This document shows positions 1 through 6,611 of a stretch of 18,380 nt of DNA, in pieces. The translations under genes were made by a program, and so were the position numbers. The first letter of the stretch is position 1; each line of letters begins with the position of its first letter. Origin of the DNA: Nitrospinota bacterium (GTDB lineage: Bacteria; Tectomicrobia; Entotheonellia; J063); the NCBI GenBank assembly GCA_003696125.1, contig RFHZ01000476.1:1-18380 (forward strand), read 5' to 3'. The notes under the pieces were generated by a model that worked only from the letters and a program-made list of their open reading frames with translations, made no database searches and had not been told where the DNA came from.

Positions 1-657
1 GCCCTGACCCGCCGCATGGACACCTTGGCCCACCGCATGGATGCCCTGGCCCAGGCCCAGGAAACCCTGACCCAGCGTGTGGATGCCCTGGCCCAGGCCC
101 AGGAAACCCTGACCCGGCGGGTAGATACCCTTGCTCAAACCCAGGAAGCCCTGACCCAGCAAGTTCGCCAGCTCACGGGGCAGGTCGAACGCCTGGTAGA
201 GGTACAAACTCGGATGGCGACCGACCTGGAGCGGCTCAAAGGGAGTGATCTGGAACGTCGCTACCGAGAGCAAGCTCATGCCTATTTTCACCGTCTGATC
301 CGACGAGCCTCTGTCCTCTCTGGAGAAAGGCTTGCGCTCCTTCTTGATGAAGCCGTCTCCAGGGGAGAGTTGTCCGAAGAAGAAGCGGAACAGATCCTGC
401 AGGCCGATGTGGTGATCCAAGGACGACATCGGCACACTCAGCAGGAGGTCTATGTAGTAGTGGAAGTCTCCTGGGGGGTAGGTATAGACGACGTTGAGCG
501 TGCCGCTAAGCGGGCAACTCTTCTCTCCCGTCTTGGTCTCCCCACCATTCCGGTCGTGGCAGGAACCTGGGTGACTCCAGATGCGGCGGTCGTTGCACGG
601 ACCAAAAAGGTCTGGCAGGTGACCGACGGCCGGGTGGAATCACCCGAGGAATCCTGA
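1..657 (+). CDS. Coiled-coil protein with PD-(D/E)XK-like C-terminal domain (5' end outside window)
   Basis: The frame is open from base 1 (A-L-T-R-R before the first Met at 16), so the true start is probably upstream. Residues 1-75 (from the Met at 16) form a long coiled coil of 14-residue repeats of the type D-A-L-A-Q-A-Q-E-T-L-T-x-R-V. The C-terminal part (about 90-205) has a D131 followed by a beta strand with E150-V-S152, then a helix D-D-V-E-R-A-A-K-R-A. This resembles the predicted nuclease-fold domains that follow coiled coils in many cyanobacterial, Chloroflexi and NC10 proteins. No catalytic activity can be claimed: the usual lysine of E-x-K is replaced by Ser. Its function is unknown. 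It faces the next gene convergently and shows no link to the copper operon. Confidence 0.75.
   Translation, partial: ALTRRMDTLAHRMDALAQAQETLTQRVDALAQAQETLTRRVDTLAQTQEALTQQVRQLTGQVERLVEVQTRMATDLERLKGSDLERRYREQAHAYFHRLIRRASVLSGERLALLLDEAVSRGELSEEEAEQILQADVVIQGRHRHTQQEVYVVVEVSWGVGIDDVERAAKRATLLSRLGLPTIPVVAGTWVTPDAAVVARTKKVWQVTDGRVESPEES
40..165 (+). repeat. Three tandem 42-bp units encoding a 14-residue coiled-coil repeat
   Basis: Units lie at 40-81, 82-123 and 124-165. The first two differ at only a few bases near the 3' end and the third is more diverged. Half-unit remnants occur at 1-39. Each unit encodes two heptads, so copy-number change would lengthen the coiled coil without breaking the frame. 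Confidence 0.85.
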
Positions 658-815
658 GGCACCTGGAATCAATGAGAAAATCTCTCTCTGCCGATATCGT
701 CTTCCCATTTGCCTGCCAGAGATAGTCTTTTCCCCCTCCCTAAAATCCTTGTGACTTTTGTGGTAGGGTTGCGGGGATCGATATCTACCGCATCGATTTG
801 CGCCTGGGGATAGTC

Positions 816-1499
816 CTATGTCCCTGTCTCCATAACTCTGCTTCCCGCACGAGATTTCCGCGAAGAGATCAGCCGTTTCCAGTCTCTTCTTTTAGGGAAG
901 AACATGGGAACCTGTTGCCGGTACAGGAGATATTGATCTCCGAATTTTGCCACCATCTGTTGCTCTTCTCTCCTCGCCAGCCGGTAGTACGCCCAGACGA
1001 TGAGAGGAGACAAGACCAGGGTGGGGATGGTGGGCCAGTGGATCAACTGACCCGCGATGGCCAGGAAGATACCGGTGTATTGGGGATGCCGGACGATGGC
1101 ATAGACTCCTCCGGTAGCCAGTCGCCCTTCTCTGGTCGCCCGGTATACCTCTCGCCACCCCTGGACGAGGAGGGAAAGGCCCATGAACACCAGAGTATAG
1201 CCTACCAGCATCTCCAGCATGGTCCCGAAAAATCCTCTGCCTAAAAGCACCGCCCAGAGGTGACCATTCTGATGCATCCAGGGGATCTCCAGGCCCAGCC
1301 AGCCGCTGAGCAGATAGATGGTCAACGGGAACCCATACATCTCCGCGTAAAGGGCAATGATGAAGGATTGCACTAATCCTGCGCGTGCCCATTCCTTCCA
1401 GCCGCGTGGTGCCACGTACCGGTAGAGGATCCACGAAGCGATGACTACCATGAGTATGGTGAGTTCCCACATACCCCCTAAAGTCGGTACCGTTTCCAT
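816..1499 (-). CDS. Isoprenylcysteine/phospholipid-type membrane methyltransferase
   Basis: This 227-residue integral membrane protein has about five hydrophobic segments. The C-terminal signature of the ICMT/PEMT/NnrU-type methyltransferases is present: G-G-V-Y-A-I-V-R-H-P-Q-Y-T-G (130-143), then a hydrophobic hairpin, then E-E-Q-Q-M-V-A-K-F-G-D-Q-Y-L-L-Y (178-193) and a Pro-rich end. In the family these parts bind S-adenosylmethionine and methylate a lipid or prenyl-thiol substrate, but the substrate cannot be read from the sequence. The start at 1499 is supported by AGGAGG about 11 nt upstream. The in-frame Met at residue 10 has only a G-run immediately before it. No sigma-54-like promoter or enhancer array was found in front, so it is probably not part of the neighbouring regulon. 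Confidence 0.8.
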   Translation of the reverse strand: METVPTLGGMWELTILMVVIASWILYRYVAPRGWKEWARAGLVQSFIIALYAEMYGFPLTIYLLSGWLGLEIPWMHQNGHLWAVLLGRGFFGTMLEMLVGYTLVFMGLSLLVQGWREVYRATREGRLATGGVYAIVRHPQYTGIFLAIAGQLIHWPTIPTLVLSPLIVWAYYRLARREEQQMVAKFGDQYLLYRQQVPMFFPKRRDWKRLISSRKSRAGSRVMETGT

Positions 1500-1710
1500 A
1501 CCCTTACTCTACCTCCTGTACATTTCCTCATGCTGTTTCTTAAGTAACTATTACTCACCCTTTTGCACTCTGAGTCATCTAAGGCCATGCGTGACCGGAA
1601 GGACTTTTTACCGCCGAGCACGCGGAGAACGCCGGGATACATAAGCCAAAAAGCTCTGCGGACTCGGCGTCCTCAGCGGTGAAGGCCTGGAGACAAGGAA
1701 GATCCATACA
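1500..1710. other. Intergenic spacer carrying a palindromic repeat
   Basis: Between the treT stop and the methyltransferase start I see one dispersed palindromic element (1610-1680) and no credible ORF. The promoter of the 816-1499 gene must lie in 1510-1600, but no clear -35/-10 pair stands out. Confidence 0.5.
1610..1680. repeat. Dispersed imperfect palindrome, copy 1 (71 bp)
   Basis: The arms 1610-1627 (ACCGCCGAGCACGCGGAG) and 1663-1680 are inverted repeats with 3 mismatches in 18, around a 35-nt loop. It begins ACCGCYGAG and ends CTCAGCGGT, as do the copies at 6129-6188 and 6395-6454. It is longer by an extra 11-nt unit in the left half. Confidence 0.65.
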
Positions 1711-2967
1711 TCACACTAACGACCGTATCAGCTTGAGTTCGTCCAGAAGCAGGCGGGTGATTAAAAAATGCCTGCGCACCCGTTCCTGTCCCCGCTGTCC
1801 CATTGCCGCTGCCCGCTCCGGATGCTCTAACAATTCCACGATTCGTGCCGCACATTCCTCTACCCCGGTTACCAGATACCCCTCTTCCCCATCGGTCATC
1901 TGCAGCGGGATTCCTCCCGTTTTGCCTGCCACCACCGGTGTCTCCTTCCAGAGGGCTTCCGATACCACCAGGCCAAAGCCTTCTCGAATCGACTTTTGCA
2001 CCACCACATCGGCTACACGCTGAAAGGCATTGACCTCATGACTACCTACCCCGGTCAGGTTGGTGAAGAGATAGAGATCCGGATCGGCTTCTCCGAGGGT
2101 ACGAATACGCTTATAGACTTCCCATCCCTCTGGATCATCCTCGGCCATGGCCCCGATCAGGGCAAGCTGTAATTCCGGGTAGTCTCTCTTGGCCAGGCGA
2201 TAGGCTTCGATGACCCCTTGCGGGTCCTTCCAGGGATCAAAACGGGCTACCTGGATGATAAGCGGTCGGGTCAGATCCACCCCAAATTCGTTTACCACCT
2301 CCCGGCACAGGTATTTGGGGAGGTGACGGTTTTTGGAGCTGAGCGGATCGATGGCCGGGGGAATACAGACGATCCGTGGTCGATGCAGATGAGGTGGCAC
2401 AAACTGGGCCATGGTAAAGACCGCCACATCGTACTCTTCCACAAACGGCTGCAGAAATGCCCATACCTCCGGATGCGGCTCCGAAGTATCGATATGACAA
2501 CGCCAGATCCACCGCGCTCTGGCCGGACCATGAAACTGGCGGATGGCTGCCGGTTGAGGATCATGGACCACTATCACATCGTATGCCTCTTCCAGCATGG
2601 CGCTACACTGCCGGTTACGCTCCAGGTACCGCTCCTTCATCGCCTCGGTCAGGATCAAATCTCCTCCCTGCAGCGCATTGTGAAACTGCTTGGTCACCTG
2701 GAAAAATTCCGGATCTTTACAGAGCACCCGCCATTCTGCCTGCAGTCCCACATCACAGAGGAGAGGGACCATGGAGTCGAGGAGTTCTGCCACCCCACCC
2801 CCCGATGAGGTTGAGTTCAGATGGAGCACACGTAGTCCTTGCAGCTCACCGGCTACCGATCGGATCTCGGCCAGGACCTGTTCTCCCACCACCGGTCGAT
2901 AATTTTCCAGCGCTTTTTTCTTTACGGCAATGTGCTCCAGATGTACCTGCACCTCGTGCCTGGACAT
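1711..2967 (-). CDS. treT: Trehalose synthase, TreT-type glycosyltransferase (GT4)
   Basis: This 418-residue protein has the usual length of TreT (about 410). TreT joins nucleotide-diphospho-glucose (ADP- or UDP-glucose) and glucose to make trehalose in the cytoplasm. Visible GT-B features: S-S-G-G-G-V-A-E-L (54-62) in the N-terminal fold, H-D-P-Q-P (135-139), C-H-I-D-T-S (157-162), R-F-D-P-W-K-D (242-248) at the start of the donor domain, and the retaining GT4 E-x7-E motif (E329-G-F-G...E337). I chose the start at 2967 (M-S-R-H-E) because GAGGAGAGG lies just upstream and it leaves a 20-nt gap to the cupredoxin stop. A longer frame from 3033 would run into that gene. It is the third gene of the copA operon, which is an unusual partner for copper export. 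The family assignment is firm; the sugar donor is unknown. Confidence 0.88.
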   Translation of the reverse strand: MSRHEVQVHLEHIAVKKKALENYRPVVGEQVLAEIRSVAGELQGLRVLHLNSTSSGGGVAELLDSMVPLLCDVGLQAEWRVLCKDPEFFQVTKQFHNALQGGDLILTEAMKERYLERNRQCSAMLEEAYDVIVVHDPQPAAIRQFHGPARARWIWRCHIDTSEPHPEVWAFLQPFVEEYDVAVFTMAQFVPPHLHRPRIVCIPPAIDPLSSKNRHLPKYLCREVVNEFGVDLTRPLIIQVARFDPWKDPQGVIEAYRLAKRDYPELQLALIGAMAEDDPEGWEVYKRIRTLGEADPDLYLFTNLTGVGSHEVNAFQRVADVVVQKSIREGFGLVVSEALWKETPVVAGKTGGIPLQMTDGEEGYLVTGVEECAARIVELLEHPERAAAMGQRGQERVRRHFLITRLLLDELKLIRSLV

Positions 2968-2987
2968 ATCCCTCTCCTCTGTCGCTC

Positions 2988-3359
2988 TTACGCTTCCACG
3001 ATCAGCTTGCCGCGTAACATCCCCATCTGGCATTGAAAACCGTACTCGCCGGGCTGCTGCGGGGTGAGCTCCAGGGTCACCTCCTGGAAAGGAGGTAATT
3101 GGGCCGATCGGTTAAAATCATCGAAGAGCACCATCTCGCTGCAGGAGGCCTCCTCTTCCCGGGTAAAGTGGAGGCGGACCGGTTTGCCCGCCTTGACCAC
3201 GATCACGTCCGGGTCGTACCCCCCTTTGACCCGGATACGGACCTCCTGGGCTCCACCCACCTCAGATGCTGCAGTGCCTTTCTTTTCATATAGCCAGAAG
3301 TACCACACGATCCAGGCCATGAGTCCCAGACCGAACAGATTGACCAGCAATGTCGTCAT
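2988..3359 (-). CDS. Membrane-anchored cupredoxin-like copper protein
   Basis: This 123-residue protein has an N-terminal membrane segment (about 4-23) and a single cupredoxin fold facing outward. The core has D-P-D-V-I-V-V-K-A-G-K-P-V (49-61), C73 in A-S-C-S-E, and C110-Q-M112-G-M114 in the ligand loop before the last strand. This matches the Cupredoxin_1 / plastocyanin-like proteins often encoded beside CopA. Cys and Met ligands are present, but the His ligands of classical blue copper proteins are not obvious. It may therefore bind Cu+ and act as a periplasmic copper acceptor or chaperone rather than an electron carrier (inference). It lies 19 nt after copA and 20 nt before treT, clearly one operon. 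Confidence 0.8.
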   Translation of the reverse strand: MTTLLVNLFGLGLMAWIVWYFWLYEKKGTAASEVGGAQEVRIRVKGGYDPDVIVVKAGKPVRLHFTREEEASCSEMVLFDDFNRSAQLPPFQEVTLELTPQQPGEYGFQCQMGMLRGKLIVEA

Positions 3360-3378
3360 CTTTCCTATCCCCTCTCAT

Positions 3379-6048
3379 TTAAGTTCTCTGTGGTCGAAAC
3401 CGGCGTAGCCGATTGGCGTTCCCCACCACGGTCACGCTACTAAACGCCATGGCCGCTCCGGCGATCAGTGGACTCAAGAGCAGACCAAACATCGGATAGA
3501 GGGCTCCGGCCGCCACCGGAATGCCCAGGGTGTTATAGAGAAAGGCACCCACCAGATTCTCCTTGATGTTGCGCATGGTCGCTTTAGAGACCTCGATGGC
3601 GGTCACCACACCCCGGAGACTTCCCCCGACCAGGGTGACATCCGCCGCTTCGATGGCCACATCCGTGCCGGTGCCGATGGCGAACCCCACATCTGCCTGG
3701 GCCAGGGCCGGGGCATCGTTGATCCCATCCCCTACCATGCCGACCTTTCGTCCTTCCCGCTGCAGGTTCCGCACCTCTGCCGCCTTCTGCTCCGGTAGCA
3801 CCTCGGCCAGCACCCGGCTGATCCCGACCTGACGGGCAATGGCCTCGGCGGTGCGTCGATTATCGCCAGTGAGCATGACCACTTCCAGTCCCATAGCCTG
3901 CAAGGCCTGGATCGCAGCAACCGAGTCGTCTTTAATCGTGTCGGCCACGGCGATGAGTCCAACAGCCGCAGCCTGTTTCTCTGCTCCATCCGTTGTCGCC
4001 AGGAACATGACCGTCTTTCCCTCTCCCTCCAGCCGCTCTGCCTCGGCAAGCAGGGGAGAGATATCGGCACCCACCTGCTCCATCAGTCGCCGATTCCCCA
4101 AGGCCACGCGATGGCCATCAACGGTCGCCGCAATCCCATGGCCGGCAATGGCCTGGAACTCCTCTGGCTCCACCAACTCCGCCTCGCGGGCTTTTGCTCC
4201 TTCGACGATCGCCTCTGCCAGGGGATGTTCACTCCCCCATTCGGCCGAAGCAGCCAGCCGCAGGGCTTCAGTTTCAGAGTATCCTTCTACGGTTAACACA
4301 TCGGTGAGTTCCGGCTTGCCTTTGGTCACGGTACCGGTCTTATCCAGTACAACGGTATCCAGATCGGCAGACTGCTGCAGTGCTTCCCCGTTTCGGATCA
4401 ACACGCCATGCTCTGCCGCTTTGCCCACCCCGACCATGATGCTCATGGGAGTGGCCAGTCCTAAGGCACAGGGACAGGCGATGACCAGGGTGGTGACTGC
4501 GGCTACCAGGGCAAAGGCGAGCCGGGGGTCTGGGCCGAAATTAAACCAGGCCAGGAAAGCCAGGATGGCGATGATCATCACCGTGGGGACGAAGTACCCG
4601 CTGACCACATCGACCAGCCGGCCGATAGGCGGCTTGGTTCCTTGCGCCTGTTGTACCAGCTTCACAATGTGGGCCAGCGCCGTGTCTTTCCCCACTTTGG
4701 TTGCAGTAAACTTCAACGCTCCGGTCTTGTTGATGGTCCCACCGATCACCTCATCCCCTGGCCGTTTTTCTACCGGGATCGGCTCGCCGGTGATCATGCT
4801 TTCATCCACCGCCGAACTCCCATCGCTCACCACCCCATCCACCGGCACTTTCTCCCCGGGCCTTACCACAATCACATCCCCTACCAGCACCTCCTCCACC
4901 GGGATATCCATCTCCTGGCCATCCCGGATCACCCGGGCCGTCTTGGCCTGCAGATCCAGGAGTTTTTTGATGGCCTCACTGGTCCGGCCCTTGGCCCGCA
5001 CTTCGAGCGCCTGCCCGAGCACGACCAGGGCAATAACCACTGCCGCCACATCGAAAAAGGGTTCAGCCGTTCCGGCAGGGAAGACCTGGGGAATGGCGAT
5101 AGCGGCAACAGAGTAGAGCCAGGCAGCGCCGGTTCCCAGGGCGATCAACGTATTCATATCCGCACTGTGATGCCGGAAAGCGGCCCAGGCTCCGGTGAAG
5201 AAGCGCTGGCCTGACCAGAAGAGTACCGGGAGTGCCAGCAGGGCATCTACGGCCCAGATAATCCGCAGCGTGGTGCGGGATAAATTCCCCAGGAAGGGGA
5301 CAAATTCCGGATAGGAGGTCAGGAGTATCGGAATGGAGATGATCCCGGCAAACCAGAACTTGCGCATCAGGGTCTGGTATTCCCGTTCCCGGGCATTCAT
5401 TTCCTGGTCAGGCGCTTCTTCCTCCTCTACACGATGCACCGTCTGATAGCCGGCAGATTCGATTGCGGCTCGGATCGCCGCAAAATCGACCCGTTCTGGC
5501 ACATACCGGACCAGAGCCGTCTCGGTCCCGGGACTGACCGTGGCCTCCAGCACGCCCGGAACCCGCTGCAGCGCCTCCTCAACGAAGGTCACACAGGAGG
5601 CGCAGTGCAAATCTCGAATGCGCACCCGCATCTCCGAGGTCCCGACCTCGTACCCGGTCCGTTTGATGACGGCGATGAGGTGTTCCAGCGTCGTCTGCCC
5701 GGGGTCATACACGACATGGGCTTTAGCCAGGGCAAAGTTCACATGTGCCTGTTGCACACCGGGAACCTCGCGCAGGCTGCGCTCGATGGTCGAAACACAG
5801 GTGGCACAATCGAGTCCGGCAATAGGGAGCTCTATGTGTACCGGGCCTTCCCTCTGCTCAGGTACCCCGGTAGTAACCGAGGGGACGGCCTCCTTCTGGC
5901 CAGAAACATAGTGTTCGGGGTGTTGAATAAACTGCTCCTCGCAGTCGGTGGAACAGAAAGCGTACACCCGCCCGTTATAGGTCTGGGTCGCAACAGCACC
6001 CTCCTCCTCTATCTCCATTCCACACACGGGGTCTTTCACTTTGGTCAC
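3379..6048 (-). CDS. copA: Cu+-exporting P1B-1 ATPase with YHS and two HMA domains
   Basis: This 889-residue inner-membrane pump uses ATP to export Cu+. Domains in order: an N-terminal YHS domain (C9, C32, C36 in D-P-V-C-G-M and F-C-S-T-D-C), HMA domain 1 (C81-A-T-C84), HMA domain 2 (C149-A-S-C152), then the pump core. The core shows T-G-E-P, the membrane C525-P-C527 metal site, D569-K-T-G-T phosphorylation site, [13 protein letters not shown], and the Cu+-type YN and M-x-x-S-S membrane motifs near the end. I chose the GTG start at 6048 because AAAGGAG lies 7 nt upstream. The in-frame TTG at 6075 has no such site and lies upstream of it. It heads the copA-cupredoxin-treT operon and has a strong sigma-54-like promoter about 190 bp upstream with an enhancer-like array behind it. 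Confidence 0.95.
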   Translation of the reverse strand: MTKVKDPVCGMEIEEEGAVATQTYNGRVYAFCSTDCEEQFIQHPEHYVSGQKEAVPSVTTGVPEQREGPVHIELPIAGLDCATCVSTIERSLREVPGVQQAHVNFALAKAHVVYDPGQTTLEHLIAVIKRTGYEVGTSEMRVRIRDLHCASCVTFVEEALQRVPGVLEATVSPGTETALVRYVPERVDFAAIRAAIESAGYQTVHRVEEEEAPDQEMNAREREYQTLMRKFWFAGIISIPILLTSYPEFVPFLGNLSRTTLRIIWAVDALLALPVLFWSGQRFFTGAWAAFRHHSADMNTLIALGTGAAWLYSVAAIAIPQVFPAGTAEPFFDVAAVVIALVVLGQALEVRAKGRTSEAIKKLLDLQAKTARVIRDGQEMDIPVEEVLVGDVIVVRPGEKVPVDGVVSDGSSAVDESMITGEPIPVEKRPGDEVIGGTINKTGALKFTATKVGKDTALAHIVKLVQQAQGTKPPIGRLVDVVSGYFVPTVMIIAILAFLAWFNFGPDPRLAFALVAAVTTLVIACPCALGLATPMSIMVGVGKAAEHGVLIRNGEALQQSADLDTVVLDKTGTVTKGKPELTDVLTVEGYSETEALRLAASAEWGSEHPLAEAIVEGAKAREAELVEPEEFQAIAGHGIAATVDGHRVALGNRRLMEQVGADISPLLAEAERLEGEGKTVMFLATTDGAEKQAAAVGLIAVADTIKDDSVAAIQALQAMGLEVVMLTGDNRRTAEAIARQVGISRVLAEVLPEQKAAEVRNLQREGRKVGMVGDGINDAPALAQADVGFAIGTGTDVAIEAADVTLVGGSLRGVVTAIEVSKATMRNIKENLVGAFLYNTLGIPVAAGALYPMFGLLLSPLIAGAAMAFSSVTVVGNANRLRRFRPQRT

Positions 6049-6099
6049 ACGTTTTCTCCTTTCGTGAAGTGTCAATAAATCCTTTTCTTCTTTCCTTAG

Positions 6100-6121
6100 T
6101 CGTGAGCTTCAGGACTCACGA
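6100..6121 (-). promoter_or_regulatory. Short hairpin in the copA leader
   Basis: TCGTGAG and CTCACGA form a perfect 7-bp inverted repeat around an 8-nt loop, about 52 nt before the copA GTG. It could be an RNA hairpin in the leader or a small operator. The sequence does not decide. Confidence 0.4.
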
Positions 6122-6128
6122 AAAACCC

Positions 6129-6188
6129 ACCGCCGAGAAGGCGGCACCGTTTCCTGTTGCTCGCAGCATGCCCGGTGTGCGCTGCGGT
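6129..6188. repeat. Dispersed imperfect palindrome, copy 2 (60 bp, degenerate)
   Basis: It has exactly the length of the copy at 6395-6454. The first 21 nt match that copy with 4 mismatches, and the T-G-C-C-C-G-G-T-G-T stretch near the right end is identical. The middle has diverged. It lies within the copA leader and supplies the CCGCC/GGCGG hairpin at 6130-6144. Confidence 0.5.
6130..6144 (-). terminator. Possible attenuator hairpin in the copA leader
   Basis: On the minus strand CCGCC and GGCGG form a perfect stem around a 5-nt loop, extendable by two G-U pairs. It is followed after TGGG by five T residues (6121-6125). It sits downstream of the predicted copA transcription start and upstream of the gene, so it could be a weak terminator or attenuator. 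The stem is short, so this is tentative. Confidence 0.3.
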
Positions 6189-6238
6189 GCAGACCTCCAG
6201 GCGATGCCGATGTTCTAATACAGGCTGAGGTGAAACAG

Positions 6239-6255
6239 AGCAAATACCATGCCAA
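6239..6255 (-). promoter_or_regulatory. Sigma-54-like promoter of the copA-cupredoxin-treT operon
   Basis: The minus-strand sequence TTGGCATGGTATTTGCT matches the sigma-54 consensus YTGGCACGRNNNTTGCW at 13 of 14 defined positions, with exact GG-N10-GC spacing. Transcription would start near 6228 and give a leader of about 180 nt before the copA GTG. Confidence 0.75.
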
Positions 6256-6310
6256 CAGGGACCAACCTTATCCTTATCACCTCCTGGTACGGAAAGCAAG
6301 CTCTCTTTAC

Positions 6311-6337
6311 TGTCCCATTTTGCCACACTCTGGGGCA
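6311..6337 (+). promoter_or_regulatory. Phased half-site array A (putative enhancer site)
   Basis: Three 7-bp half-sites, TGTCCCA, TGCCACA and TGGGGCA, are separated by exactly 3 bp each, so centres are 10 bp apart and orientations alternate. The first 17 bp are identical to array B (9419). It lies 56 bp behind the copA promoter and about 190 bp before the plus-strand promoter, both normal distances for sigma-54 activator sites. Confidence 0.6.
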
Positions 6338-6394
6338 AATATCCCTCCCCTCTACCCGCCTCTTCTCCCAGAGGCATGGAAAGCACAGCTCTGT

Positions 6395-6454
6395 ACCGCT
6401 GAGAACGCCGGACCGAATAGACAAGGAGAGGCTCTGCCCGGTGTCCTCGGCGGT
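6395..6454. repeat. Dispersed imperfect palindrome, copy 3 (60 bp)
   Basis: The inverted arms extend to 6389-6411 and 6438-6460 (23 nt, 3 mismatches, mostly G-U compatible), with a 26-nt loop. On the plus strand the hairpin is followed directly by six T residues (6461-6466), so it could also act as a terminator for anything transcribed rightward. The start ACCGCYGAGAAC and end TCGGCGGT are shared with the copies at 1610 and 6129. Confidence 0.65.
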
Positions 6455-6529
6455 ACAGAGTTTTTTCGGTAACGTCTGACCAGAGGAGGCATCAGAGTAC
6501 AAAAGTGTTAGCCATAGCGACTTTCCTCG

Positions 6530-6546
6530 ATGGCATGAACGTTGCA
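6530..6546 (+). promoter_or_regulatory. Sigma-54-like promoter of the reductase-methyltransferase operon
   Basis: ATGGCATGAACGTTGCA matches 12 of 14 defined consensus positions with GG-N10-GC spacing. The predicted start near 6557 gives a 55-nt leader before the gene at 6612. Confidence 0.72.
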
Positions 6547-6547
6547 C

Positions 6548-6564
6548 CTGGCATAAGGTACGCT
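6548..6564 (+). promoter_or_regulatory. Second, weaker sigma-54-like element in tandem
   Basis: CTGGCATAAGGTACGCT has perfect GG-N10-GC spacing and the shared TGGCAT block, but lacks the TT before GC (10 of 14). It starts 2 bp after the better element and could be an alternative site or an RNA polymerase decoy. Confidence 0.4.
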
Positions 6565-6611
6565 CCTTAATCTTAGGTGATAGAGAATTTTTATCTCAGG
6601 AGGAATACCGC

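Larger units (their letters stand above)
6049..6611. promoter_or_regulatory. Divergent control region between copA and the reductase-methyltransferase operon
   Basis: This stretch of about 560 bp has no gene. From left to right it holds the copA leader with two hairpins (6101-6120, 6130-6144), a 60-bp palindromic repeat (6129-6188), a minus-strand sigma-54-like promoter (6239-6255), a phased half-site array (6311-6337), a second palindromic repeat (6395-6454) followed by six T residues, and two plus-strand sigma-54-like promoters (6530-6546, 6548-6564). Short ORFs here lack ribosome sites and look non-coding. Confidence 0.65.

Noticed and set aside
777-797. Two ATCGAT sites 15 bp apart near 780
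   Set aside because: ATCGAT is self-palindromic and short. Nothing else supports an operator or terminator between these convergent genes.
2968-3033. Extended N-terminus for TreT
   Set aside because: It would overlap the cupredoxin gene. A good ribosome site sits before the Met at 2967, and the family length fits the shorter form.
3839-5116. 425-codon plus-strand ORF opposite copA
   Set aside because: It is antisense to the conserved ATPase core, rich in Ser/Thr/Pro/Ala as expected for a reverse-frame shadow, and has no ribosome site or domain.
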